A stretch of 64,000 nt of DNA, taken from the NCBI GenBank assembly GCA_951812725.1, contig OX638330.1, positions 372,001 to 436,000 on the forward strand, read 5' to 3'. A program made the position numbers and the translations under genes. Positions 17,853 to 25,791 of this stretch are shown piece after piece (positions within the stretch are counted from its first letter, which is position 1; each line of letters begins with the position of its first letter). Source of the stretch: an uncultured Caldilineaceae bacterium (GTDB taxonomy: Bacteria > Chloroflexota > Anaerolineae > Caldilineales > Caldilineaceae). Under the pieces are notes generated by a model that saw nothing but the letters and a program-made list of their open reading frames with translations, searched no databases and was not told the DNA's origin.

Positions 17853-19964
17853 CTAATCTACTGCTTCAACGATCAGCAGCTCCGAAGTCAGAGCGGTTTC
17901 CAGGCGTGACGCGATGCCTGTCCGCGTAAGTGCCATTCCGTCGACTTCGCAGCTCTCAGAACTGTTGTCAAATGTGACGCGATAGCGCCGGCCCGGATCG
18001 ATCCCCCTGAAGCGCAGCAAGTACTCCGGTTCCGCCGGGTCGCTGAGACGAAACAGCCCCGCAATCGCCCGCGTCCGATCCTGCGATGCCAGCTCCAGCA
18101 CGCCCCAACCATGCGGATCAAACCCTTTGGCGACCGGAGTATGGTGATAAATGCGGCTGGTCGCGTGGATGGGCCGGACGAAGTTTTTGTAAATCTGCAC
18201 TGCATTGTGAATGCGAGCCTGTTGGACTGCGTTTGGCGTGGCGTCCTTGAGGTGGAACCAGTTCAGCGAAGGATGCACGAACAGCTGCAGACGGAACTGG
18301 AAATCCAGCTCAGCCGTGCGTTGCCCCGACTGGCCCATCCCGGCAAGTCGGTCTACCCGCTCCGGCGGCAGCGCCATCGTCATCCCGTTTGTAATCGTAA
18401 AGGCGCGCGGCGCAATCTGCCAGTCGGTTACCCAGGTATGATCAAAATAGCGGACCATGCCCAAATCGGTGCGGGCGCCGCCGCTGGCGCAGTTCTGGAA
18501 GATCACATCCTTGTGGCGTGAGGAGAGGCGGGCGTAGATGCCGTAGACCGCCTCGTAATTACGCCAATACGCGTTCTCAACGAATCCCGACTGCTCACTG
18601 TATCCACCCGCGCCAATGTTGCCGATGTTGTAGTCCAGGCGGAAGAGATCCAACTCGTGCTCCACGATCAGACGGTCGATCTCGCTCTCCATCCATTCGG
18701 CAACTTCAGGTCTGGTAAGATCGATCATGCCGCCCAGCCCGCCCTCTCCACCGTACGGCCTGGCCAGCCATTCAGGATGCTCCCTGGCGATTCTGCTTTC
18801 CGGGCCAACCCGTTCCCCGTCCATCCACAGGCCGAACTTCATGCCCTTGCCGTGCACATAGTCCCGAAACGGCTTCAGGCCCCCTGGAAAACGCTCCAGG
18901 CTGACATGCCAATCTCCAACCGTCGCGTGCCAGCTGCCATTGGGCGGCGTGTACCAACTGGCGTCGATCAGAAATACCTCCGCGCCCACGTCGGCGCAGG
19001 CGTCGATCTCGGAAAAAATAAGCTCCGGCGTCAGCTCCTGCTCCGGCCCGATACCGCTGACGACCAACCCCGCATGTTCGGGATTCTGGGGCGGAATGAC
19101 GCTTGTCCGCAAATGTTCGTGCAGCGCGTGGATACAACTGTCGAAATCGCCGATCACAACGCCCAGGTGCATCTCCGGCGTGGTTACGGTCTCGCCGGGC
19201 GCGATGACTCGCAGCGGCGCAGGTCCGTCCGGGCCGCCGCGAAACCAAAGCCGCGACTGCTCCCGGCTGTTGCCGTCATCCAGGTCAAACTCGAAGGCAT
19301 ACCCCCCCGACCACGCCAACGTACCCACAAATTGCTCGCCGCTATGGTGATTGCGCAGCACAAAGAAGGGATGTCTGTGGCGGCCGCGACGGTAGCGGCC
19401 ATCGATGCGGTATCCCGCGTACGGCAGCGCCCGCCAGTCGAAGTCGCCCTCATTGCCCCAGTGGGTGTCGATAAAATAGCCCACCGAGTAAGGCGACGCC
19501 TCGTCATCAATGTCGTAAGCACATGTCTGCAGGACGCCGCTCCAGGGGAAAGCTGCCGAAAGCGCGGCCGGCTGCTCAGAGCGGTTTTCGATTTCCAGCC
19601 AGCGCGTCAGGATCGGCGTGCCGTCCAGGACTGTGTGGACACGAACGACCACCGGGCGCACCGTATGGCGCAGTTCCAATACCGCCGTCAGCCCACTCTC
19701 TTCCTCAGTTTGCGAGAAGTCACTCCATTCCCAGTGGGAGCGCAGAAGCTGCCCGTCCACTTCGACCCAGAACGCCTGCGGAGCCGGATGCGCAGCCGCG
19801 TCAAATCGCTCCGGTTCAGGATTCGTGTAACCCGAACCGTTCCAACCCCGCCCCACCAGTTGTCCGCGGCTCAATGATTCCTGGTAGGCTGCAAGTCCCG
19901 ACCGGTAGGTGATGGTGGGGTCCGGGTCGTGGGAAAGGAAGATATCGGCGAACGTCTCGGTCAT
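17853..19964 (-). CDS. GH36 alpha-galactosidase
   Basis: 703 residues, in the usual size range of bacterial GH36 enzymes. An N-terminal beta-supersandwich (about 1-290) precedes the TIM barrel. The barrel carries 'LIDASWYTPPNGSW' near 333, the substrate-binding strand 'MKFGLWMDGERVGPES', the nucleophile aspartate in 'LDLFRLDYN' (Asp444), 'NCASGGARTD' at 491-500, and the acid/base aspartate in 'HTWVTDW' (Asp514). The nucleophile motif is RLDYN rather than the common KWDMN. No signal peptide, so it is cytoplasmic and cleaves imported galactosides. It is placed between the SBP and permease genes, tying hydrolysis to import of raffinose- or melibiose-like sugars. Specificity is inferred. Confidence 0.92.
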   Translation of the reverse strand: MTETFADIFLSHDPDPTITYRSGLAAYQESLSRGQLVGRGWNGSGYTNPEPERFDAAAHPAPQAFWVEVDGQLLRSHWEWSDFSQTEEESGLTAVLELRHTVRPVVVRVHTVLDGTPILTRWLEIENRSEQPAALSAAFPWSGVLQTCAYDIDDEASPYSVGYFIDTHWGNEGDFDWRALPYAGYRIDGRYRRGRHRHPFFVLRNHHSGEQFVGTLAWSGGYAFEFDLDDGNSREQSRLWFRGGPDGPAPLRVIAPGETVTTPEMHLGVVIGDFDSCIHALHEHLRTSVIPPQNPEHAGLVVSGIGPEQELTPELIFSEIDACADVGAEVFLIDASWYTPPNGSWHATVGDWHVSLERFPGGLKPFRDYVHGKGMKFGLWMDGERVGPESRIAREHPEWLARPYGGEGGLGGMIDLTRPEVAEWMESEIDRLIVEHELDLFRLDYNIGNIGAGGYSEQSGFVENAYWRNYEAVYGIYARLSSRHKDVIFQNCASGGARTDLGMVRYFDHTWVTDWQIAPRAFTITNGMTMALPPERVDRLAGMGQSGQRTAELDFQFRLQLFVHPSLNWFHLKDATPNAVQQARIHNAVQIYKNFVRPIHATSRIYHHTPVAKGFDPHGWGVLELASQDRTRAIAGLFRLSDPAEPEYLLRFRGIDPGRRYRVTFDNSSESCEVDGMALTRTGIASRLETALTSELLIVEAVD

Positions 19965-20011
19965 GGTCTAAGTTCCATTCGAGGTTCGGTGCGAAAGAGG
20001 GGTGCGTGAAG

Positions 20012-20068
20012 AGGAGAGAAAAGTGAGAGCCGAGGGCGCGACGCCGCAAACTCTCACTCCTCTCTCCT
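20012..20068 (-). terminator. Long hairpin after the sugar-binding protein gene
   Basis: Arms at 20012-20029 and 20051-20068 pair over 18 positions around a 21-base loop. The two imperfect positions become G-U wobbles only on the transcribed (minus) strand, which argues for an RNA structure. It lies in the spacer between the SBP stop and the GH36 start, so it probably attenuates transcription or protects the SBP mRNA. The arm TCTCACTCCTCTCTCCT recurs exactly at 48165-48181. Confidence 0.7.
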
Positions 20069-20087
20069 GTACTAAATCAAAACTTGT

Positions 20088-21494
20088 CTACGGTTCCATA
20101 CCCAGCTCGCGGACGTCACTGACCCATTCTTCGTACTGAGCCTCACAGCGCGACTGGATCAACTCCACTGCTTCTTCGCTGCCAATGTTCCCCTGCCGCA
20201 CCTCGGAAGCTCCTTCCGTGATGGCCGAGCCGATCTCTGCGATGGAGCCGAAGCCCACGCCTTCGAACCGGGTCAGGGGCTGCAGATGCTCCTGCAGGAC
20301 CCTGGCCATGCCAACTGCAGGTCCGTCGGGATCAGGCTCGGAGAAGTGGTCATAAACGCCGACCAGGTCCTTCCAGGAAGTGTGGGGTGCGCCCCCGTAA
20401 ATCTTGGCGTATTCTACCTGCCCTTCGTGCGTGACCAACATGCGCAGAAATTCGACGGCCATATCAGGATTCTTGGCCTGCTTCAGCGAGATGAATCCCC
20501 ATCCCCCCTCACCGGCGAAGATCGGCAATTCGCCTTCAAAGACCATTGGCGCGCCGCACATAAGGTAAGTGTAGCCCAGTTCCCAGGACATCGGCAGCGA
20601 CGGTGTGCCGTTGCCTCGTGCCAGCGCAACCTTGCCGGCCAAAGCGGCGTCGACGTGGCTCTGGTCCAACTGTGTTTCGATGCCCATCTCCACCGGCGTC
20701 TCGACATACAGCCGCATCGCCTCCATACCTTCTTCGGTATTGATGTGGAACTGCTTGTTTTCAAGGTCCCACCAGTCCTGGCCTTTCTTGTCGAGCAGCG
20801 TTCGCAGAATGCCGAGATAACTCATGTCGTCCCAGCCCTGACTGCTCAGGCCCCACCTGGTTACCTTTCCGTCCTCTTCGATCTGTAACGCCTGTGCCAA
20901 CTCCCACATGCTGGCGTAGCTCTCGAAGAAGACTTCTCCGTTCAGCGGCGGATACTGGTCTTCCAAACCCAGTGCAATGACATCTTCGCTGGGAACGTTT
21001 ACCATGTTGCCGACACCGTTGGCCTCGGTTGGTACGCCCCAAATCTCGCCTTGCCAGGTATAAGCGCCAATAGCATCGCCGACAAACGACTCTTCCGGGT
21101 CTACGCCCATATGGTTGTAGACCTGCTCCGTGCAGGGGACCAGCGCCTGGTGCAGATGCAAACTGGTCAACTGCTCGCCCATGATGCAGGCAACATCCGG
21201 CTGTGTCCCGGCAGCTAGCGCAGCAATCACTTTGGGTGGGATCGGCCAAGCCTGCGGCTGAACTTCGTACGTCCCTCCGCCTTGCGACTCGAAAAGGTCA
21301 GCAAGTCGTTGGTACGCCGCCACATGGGGGTCGTACTGCAAGCCCCACAGCACACCCTGCCGCTGCTCACTGGGTATGGCCGCGCCTTCGCTGCCTGGCG
21401 CAACCGGCGCCGCGCACGCGGCCAGAAGGCCTACTCCCATTACACCTGCCGTCGTCCTCAGAACATCTCTGCGGCTGTACTGCTTCCTCGACAT
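20088..21494 (-). CDS. Sugar-binding lipoprotein of CUT1 ABC importer (SBP family 1)
   Basis: 468 residues. The ATG at 21494 has AGGAGG 7 bases upstream. Twin-arginine lipoprotein signal: 'YSRRDVLRTTA' (RR at 8-9) and lipobox 'GLLAAC' (Cys27). The mature part has extracellular SBP_bac_1 features: 'YQRLADLFESQGGGTYEV', 'ALAAGTQPDVACIMGEQLT', 'GVPTEANGVGNMVN' and late 'GEGGWGFISLKQAKNPDMAV', as in maltose/lactose-type binding proteins. It is the first gene of the GH36 operon and probably binds an alpha-galactoside. A hairpin after its stop codon likely gives higher SBP than permease expression. Confidence 0.94.
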   Translation of the reverse strand: MSRKQYSRRDVLRTTAGVMGVGLLAACAAPVAPGSEGAAIPSEQRQGVLWGLQYDPHVAAYQRLADLFESQGGGTYEVQPQAWPIPPKVIAALAAGTQPDVACIMGEQLTSLHLHQALVPCTEQVYNHMGVDPEESFVGDAIGAYTWQGEIWGVPTEANGVGNMVNVPSEDVIALGLEDQYPPLNGEVFFESYASMWELAQALQIEEDGKVTRWGLSSQGWDDMSYLGILRTLLDKKGQDWWDLENKQFHINTEEGMEAMRLYVETPVEMGIETQLDQSHVDAALAGKVALARGNGTPSLPMSWELGYTYLMCGAPMVFEGELPIFAGEGGWGFISLKQAKNPDMAVEFLRMLVTHEGQVEYAKIYGGAPHTSWKDLVGVYDHFSEPDPDGPAVGMARVLQEHLQPLTRFEGVGFGSIAEIGSAITEGASEVRQGNIGSEEAVELIQSRCEAQYEEWVSDVRELGMEP

Positions 21495-21549
21495 GTCTCG
21501 TCCTCCTGAAAGTGATGAATGTGAACCGACGTAAAGTTGTAAATTGGCT

Positions 21550-21579
21550 GGTATAACCATCATCGCGCCATTTATTCAA
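21550..21579 (-). promoter_or_regulatory. Candidate promoter of the GH36 operon
   Basis: On the minus strand TTGAAT (21579-21574) is followed after 18 bases by TATACC (21555-21550), about 55 bases upstream of the SBP ATG. Both hexamers deviate slightly from consensus. Confidence 0.4.
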
Positions 21580-22186
21580 AGTGCCGTTGCACCTGCGTCG
21601 TATGACGCCCTGGCGTAAGGCGCCTGAGTCTTACAGCCCTGATAAGAGTACTGAAAAGTGCGGTCCGGGTCACTGCAATTTGCCCCAAAGAGCATATCGC
21701 TACCGTGCAAGCGGATCAGCGCCAGCGTCTTTGCGTGGCTTGCCGCCTATTGAGATGTTTGAACCGTCGATCCTCCGGTTATGCGAGAGGTTGGACTAAG
21801 AAGTTGAAACAGTGTGCGTGTGGGATCGGACAGGATCGAAATCGTCTTCACAGGTGACGGTCGTCACGTTTTGTTGGATTACGGGGCGAAGTTGAGAGAA
21901 AGTTGTGAATTGACGTGTCTGGCGGTCTTACTATACAATCGTTTTTGGTTGTCGCCAACTGCAAAAAAAATACAGTTAGCTGACACCAATAAGGTGGCGC
22001 CGCTATCTTAGCACTGTCGTCAGCAAATTCACAACAGCAAAAAAAGTAGGTCGGTTGCCGCCGGGGACGCTGTCTATGCCCTGTCGAATCGTCGACTGTT
22101 CCCCGCTACGCCAGGAATCGACGGTGAGACTTCCGGGCACAGGATGCCACCCAACGCTGACGCGCAAATCAACAGGAGGGGGAGTC
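21580..22186. other. Divergent intergenic region between two SBP genes
   Basis: Contains no convincing gene. It holds a plus-strand promoter (21910-21939) and an inverted repeat AACTG-(A-rich 11 bases)-CAGTT at 21957-21977 that could be an operator or leader hairpin. Confidence 0.55.
21910..21939 (+). promoter_or_regulatory. Promoter of the orphan family-5 SBP gene
   Basis: TTGACG (21910-21915) is followed after 18 bases by TACAAT (21934-21939); TATACA at 21932-21937 gives a 16-base spacer alternative. The transcript would have a leader of about 240 nt before the ATG at 22187. Confidence 0.6.
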
Positions 22187-23770
22187 ATGATGCAGAGAAC
22201 GACTTGGAGATGGATGGCGTTGGTTCTCGTGTTGGCAATGGTGCTTTCGGGCTGTCAACCAGTACAACCGGCCGCCTCCGGTGACGACGCCGCAATGGCC
22301 GGCGAAGAGGTGGTCATCGCCGTCGGCATCGAGCCGGTCAGCCTGGACGCCTGGCGCTCCTTCGCCGGGACCGGCGGACCCGGATTCCGCAACGCAATCG
22401 AACAGCTGATCAACCGCGATTTCACCACCGGTGAGTTTGTCCCGATCCTGGCCACGTCCTGGGAGAGAATAAACGACACCACGATCCGCTTCACGCTCCG
22501 TGAAGGCGTGACATTCCATGATGGCTCGCCCTTCAACGCCGAAGCCGCCGCCGCCAGCATCAACCACACCTTCGATGCCGATAACGCCTTCGACCTGCTC
22601 GATTTCCTCGGCACAATGAGCGCAACCGCCGTCGACGAATACACGCTGGACGTGTCGACCCCGGAGCCCGACCCGATTCTGCTCGGCAAGGTCGAGTGGG
22701 TGGGCATCTCATCCGCCAGGCAACTGGCCGAAGATCCCGACTCCTACCATACTGAGATTATCGGCACCGGCCCGTACAAGTATGTCGAGTGGCGCAAAGG
22801 TGAGTCAATAACCTATGAGGCCAACCCGGACTGGTGGGGCCTCTCCAACACCGACGACGCGCGCGGTGCGCAAACCTTCCAGAACATTACCGTTCGATTC
22901 CTGCAGGAGGATCAGGTGCGGTCCGCCGCCGTGCAGGCCGGTGAGGTCGATCTGGCCCAGTTCGTAACGCCCGAACAGTGCCAGCTGCTCGACGAGAATG
23001 CTGACACCAGCTGCGTGTCGGCCCCCAGCGTCGAAACAATCTTCATCCGCATGGATACCAATAGTCCCCTGCTGTCGGACCGCCGCGCCCGCCTCGCACT
23101 GCAGCTGGCAATTGACAAGGAAGCCATCGTCGATAGCATTCTCGGCGGCGCCGCCTCTGTCGCCAGCCAGATCGTAAACTCATCCGCCACCGGTCACGAT
23201 CCCAGCCTGGATCCCTATCCATTTGACCCAGACCAGGCGCGCGAGCTCCTGGCCGCCGCGGCCGCAGACGGCGTGCCCGTCGATATGGAGATCACGCTTG
23301 GCGCCCGCCATGCCGTCTTCCCCAGAATAGACGAGGTCATCCAGGCCGTTGCCTCCATGCTCACCGATGTCGGTTTCAGCGTAACCACCACCTTCTACGA
23401 TCCCGAAGGCTTCGGACAGGTGATGCTGATCAACATCAAGGACGTTCCTGTGGAGCGCAACTTCGTCGCCATCCATCTGCATGGCAATGAGATCATGGAT
23501 TTCCACTCCTCCTACCGCTTCTACTACTCCTGCGAAGGCATCCTTTCCGTCTACTGCAACGAGGAAGCCGATGCCGTCTGGATGAAGGCGAATCCGTTGA
23601 CAGGCGACGAGCGTGAAATGACGCTGCAGGAGCTCAGCCGGATCGTGCACGAGGACGTCGCTATCGGCTACCTCGGCCATCTGGATCTCGCATACGGCGT
23701 CGGTAGCCGGATCAATTGGGCGCCGCAACTCGACCATCGTATTCTCGTCAAGGAGATGACGCTCAAATAG
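22187..23770 (+). CDS. Orphan family-5 substrate-binding lipoprotein (nickel/oligopeptide type)
   Basis: 527 residues. AGGAGG precedes ATG at 22187 by about 7 bases. Sec-type lipoprotein signal: 'WMALVLVLAMVLSGC' with Cys23, lacking the RR motif of most SBPs here. SBP_bac_5 hallmarks are 'RFTLREGVTFHDGSPFNAEA' and 'RLALQLAIDKEAIVDSILGG'. No permease or ATPase gene is adjacent; the next genes encode a tiny membrane protein and a ferredoxin reductase. So it either shares the permeases of another cluster or is a solitary receptor. A strong hairpin follows the stop codon, closing the unit. Confidence 0.93.
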   Translation: MMQRTTWRWMALVLVLAMVLSGCQPVQPAASGDDAAMAGEEVVIAVGIEPVSLDAWRSFAGTGGPGFRNAIEQLINRDFTTGEFVPILATSWERINDTTIRFTLREGVTFHDGSPFNAEAAAASINHTFDADNAFDLLDFLGTMSATAVDEYTLDVSTPEPDPILLGKVEWVGISSARQLAEDPDSYHTEIIGTGPYKYVEWRKGESITYEANPDWWGLSNTDDARGAQTFQNITVRFLQEDQVRSAAVQAGEVDLAQFVTPEQCQLLDENADTSCVSAPSVETIFIRMDTNSPLLSDRRARLALQLAIDKEAIVDSILGGAASVASQIVNSSATGHDPSLDPYPFDPDQARELLAAAAADGVPVDMEITLGARHAVFPRIDEVIQAVASMLTDVGFSVTTTFYDPEGFGQVMLINIKDVPVERNFVAIHLHGNEIMDFHSSYRFYYSCEGILSVYCNEEADAVWMKANPLTGDEREMTLQELSRIVHEDVAIGYLGHLDLAYGVGSRINWAPQLDHRILVKEMTLK

Positions 23771-23845
23771 GCTCGTGTAAATCCCCCGTGGATCGCGGCC
23801 TTTTGCGAAAGCGGTTTCCGCTACTGTAGTTTCTCGTTACATATC

Positions 23846-23875
23846 GACCGCGGCGCTGCCGCCAGCGTCGCGGTC
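23846..23875 (+). terminator. Stem-loop terminator after the orphan SBP gene
   Basis: GACCGCGGCGCTG and its partner CAGCGTCGCGGTC form a 13-bp stem (one G-U) with loop CCGC, followed by AATCTTTG. It is strong in stem but has only a weak T tract. Confidence 0.6.
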
Positions 23876-23888
23876 AATCTTTGCAACT

Positions 23889-23912
23889 GCCTGGGCCGGG
23901 CACAGCCCAGGC
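23889..23912 (+). terminator. Second hairpin downstream of the SBP gene
   Basis: GCCTGGGC and GCCCAGGC form an 8-bp stem with an 8-base loop. There is no T tract, so termination is uncertain. Confidence 0.35.
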
Positions 23913-23984
23913 TAAGACTGGACCTTGAATTGTACAAGCGCTTACGCGTTACCACCGGAGCGCAGGATATAGTGGAGACTGACT

Positions 23985-24197
23985 ATGAAGGATAGCAGCC
24001 GGACAGCCATGATCGTAGCGGGGATAATAGCAGGCGCGCTGCTGGGCGGCCTGTTTGCCTGGCTATCCAGCGCTCGCACCGAAGAGAGCGGCGAGACCGC
24101 CATCGAAGCCATCGGCCCGGCCGAATACTTCCAACTGGGCATCGGCGTTCTGACCCTGGCGCGACAGTTTCAATCTCTGCTCCAGCGAAAATTGTAA
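23985..24197 (+). CDS. Small single-pass membrane protein, unknown function
   Basis: 70 residues. One transmembrane helix of glycine/alanine-rich character (about 8-27, 'AMIVAGIIAGALLGGLFAWL') with GxxxG-like packing, followed by an acidic stretch and an amphipathic C-terminus. GTGGAG lies about 8 bases before the ATG. The N-terminal pattern resembles small YtxH-like or glycine-zipper proteins, but the similarity is too general for naming. It ends 56 bases before the ferredoxin-NADP reductase gene on the same strand and may be cotranscribed with it. Confidence 0.65.
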   Translation: MKDSSRTAMIVAGIIAGALLGGLFAWLSSARTEESGETAIEAIGPAEYFQLGIGVLTLARQFQSLLQRKL

Positions 24198-24253
24198 AAT
24201 TCGCCGCTGTATTGTAATTTGAACGCAGAATCCAGATACAAAGGAACATTGCG

Positions 24254-25729
24254 TTGACCCTGACAGCAAGACTCGGCAGTAGCAGCAGACCAGTTAAGAT
24301 TGCAATCATCGGCGCAGGACCTTCCGGCTTCTACGCCGCCGGCGCCCTGTTGCGGCAAAAAGAGACCCACGTTTCGATCGATCTCTTCGACAGGCTGCCC
24401 ACACCTTACGGCCTGGTGCGCTACGGCGTGGCCCCCGATCACCAGAAGATCAAGTCTGTCACCCGCATCTATGAACGCACCATGAAAGACAGACGCGTTC
24501 GCTACTTCGGCAATGTCGATCTCGGCTCCGACATCACGCACGCCGAGCTGAAGTCGCACTATGATCAGATCATCTACGCGGTTGGAGCCCCGTCCGATAA
24601 AAAGCTCGGCATTCCCGGCGAAGACCTGCAGGGAAGCTTCTCCGCCACCGAGTTTGTGGCCTGGTACAACGGCCATCCCGACTTTCGCCACTTTCAGTTC
24701 GATCTGAGCGTCGAAAGTGTCGCCGTGATCGGTGTCGGCAATGTCGCGATGGATGTAACTCGCATCCTGGCCAAATCGGTCGCTGAATTGGAGACTACTG
24801 ACATCACCGACTACGCCCTGGAGGAGCTGCGGGAAAGCAATGTCAAACGCATTCACATCTTTGCCCGGCGAGGGCCGGTGCAGGCCAAATTCACCAATCC
24901 GGAGATTAAAGAGCTGGGTGAGCTGGAGATAGCCGACGTGATCGTCAACCCTGCCGACCTGGTTCTCGACGATGCCAGCCAGGCCGAGATGGAAGGGGAT
25001 CGCACAGCCCGGCGCAACATGGAAACGTTGCACGACCTGGCGGAACGCGGGGCCACAGGCAAACCGAAGCAGATCATCTTCCACTTCCTGCGCTCGCCAA
25101 CGGAGATTACCGGCTCTGGCGGCGCGGTCAGCGCAATGACGACCGAAAAGAACGCCTTGCATGCTACCGAAACGGGCTATGTATCCTGCCGCGGCATCGG
25201 CACTTACGCTGAGTATGACGTAGGGTTGGTCTTCCGCTCGATTGGCTACCGAGGAGTACCGATTCCAGGCGTTCCGTTTTTTGATCGTTGGGGTATCATA
25301 CCTAACGAAAAGGGACGGGTGACCGCCGAACATGGCGGCGCAGTCGTACCCGGCGAATACACCGTCGGTTGGGCCAAGCGCGGCCCTACCGGCGTAATCG
25401 GCACCAACAAGCCGGACGCCGGCGAAACCGTAAAATTGATGCTGGAGGATGTGAAAAACAGCGCCGTCGCGTCATCTCCTGACGGCTCTGCCGCAGCCAA
25501 TCATAGGGGCCTGCACACTGGCGGGGAACCACGCCCAGGTGACATCACTAACCTTTTGCAAAAAAGGGGCGTTGCCTTCGTTTCATTTGCCGACTGGCAG
25601 ATTCTGGAGCAGATCGAGAATGAACGGGGTGCGCTGCGGGGACAACCGCGGGCGAAAATCACCGACGTCGACGAGATGCTCCGCTTGATTCAGTCCGCCA
25701 AAAAAGAAGCCGCGGCACTGCCCTCATAG
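24254..25729 (+). CDS. Ferredoxin/adrenodoxin-type NADP(+) reductase (FprA family)
   Basis: 491 residues. It starts with TTG, the only suitable start before the FAD-binding motif, and has AAAGGA 8 bases upstream. The FAD Rossmann motif is 'AIIGAGPSGFYAAGALL' (GAGPSG at 20-25). 'LPTPYGLVRYGVAPDHQKIK' is diagnostic of adrenodoxin-reductase-like enzymes. The second dinucleotide (NADP) motif is 'AVIGVGNVAMDVTRIL'. The C-terminal 'GPTGVIGTNKPDAGETVKLM' binds flavin. It transfers electrons between NADPH and ferredoxin in the cytoplasm. No ferredoxin or P450 gene is adjacent. The reading frame is full length and intact. Confidence 0.95.
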   Translation: MTLTARLGSSSRPVKIAIIGAGPSGFYAAGALLRQKETHVSIDLFDRLPTPYGLVRYGVAPDHQKIKSVTRIYERTMKDRRVRYFGNVDLGSDITHAELKSHYDQIIYAVGAPSDKKLGIPGEDLQGSFSATEFVAWYNGHPDFRHFQFDLSVESVAVIGVGNVAMDVTRILAKSVAELETTDITDYALEELRESNVKRIHIFARRGPVQAKFTNPEIKELGELEIADVIVNPADLVLDDASQAEMEGDRTARRNMETLHDLAERGATGKPKQIIFHFLRSPTEITGSGGAVSAMTTEKNALHATETGYVSCRGIGTYAEYDVGLVFRSIGYRGVPIPGVPFFDRWGIIPNEKGRVTAEHGGAVVPGEYTVGWAKRGPTGVIGTNKPDAGETVKLMLEDVKNSAVASSPDGSAAANHRGLHTGGEPRPGDITNLLQKRGVAFVSFADWQILEQIENERGALRGQPRAKITDVDEMLRLIQSAKKEAAALPS

Positions 25730-25791
25730 CGCACTGCCCACAGCGCCTTTCAACCACGACTGTGCGTCCCACTTTCAACCACTAACAGTCC

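Noticed and set aside
18657-19877. 406-codon plus-strand frame over the GH36 gene
   Set aside because: Antisense shadow; the GH36 frame has both catalytic aspartates and full-length domains.
21581-21799. 72-codon plus-strand frame in the divergent region
   Set aside because: Random composition, no ribosome site, and it overlaps the GH36-operon promoter region.
24170-25333. 387-codon open frame antisense to the ferredoxin-NADP reductase
   Set aside because: Shadow of a well-conserved gene with FAD and NADP motifs in the opposite frame.
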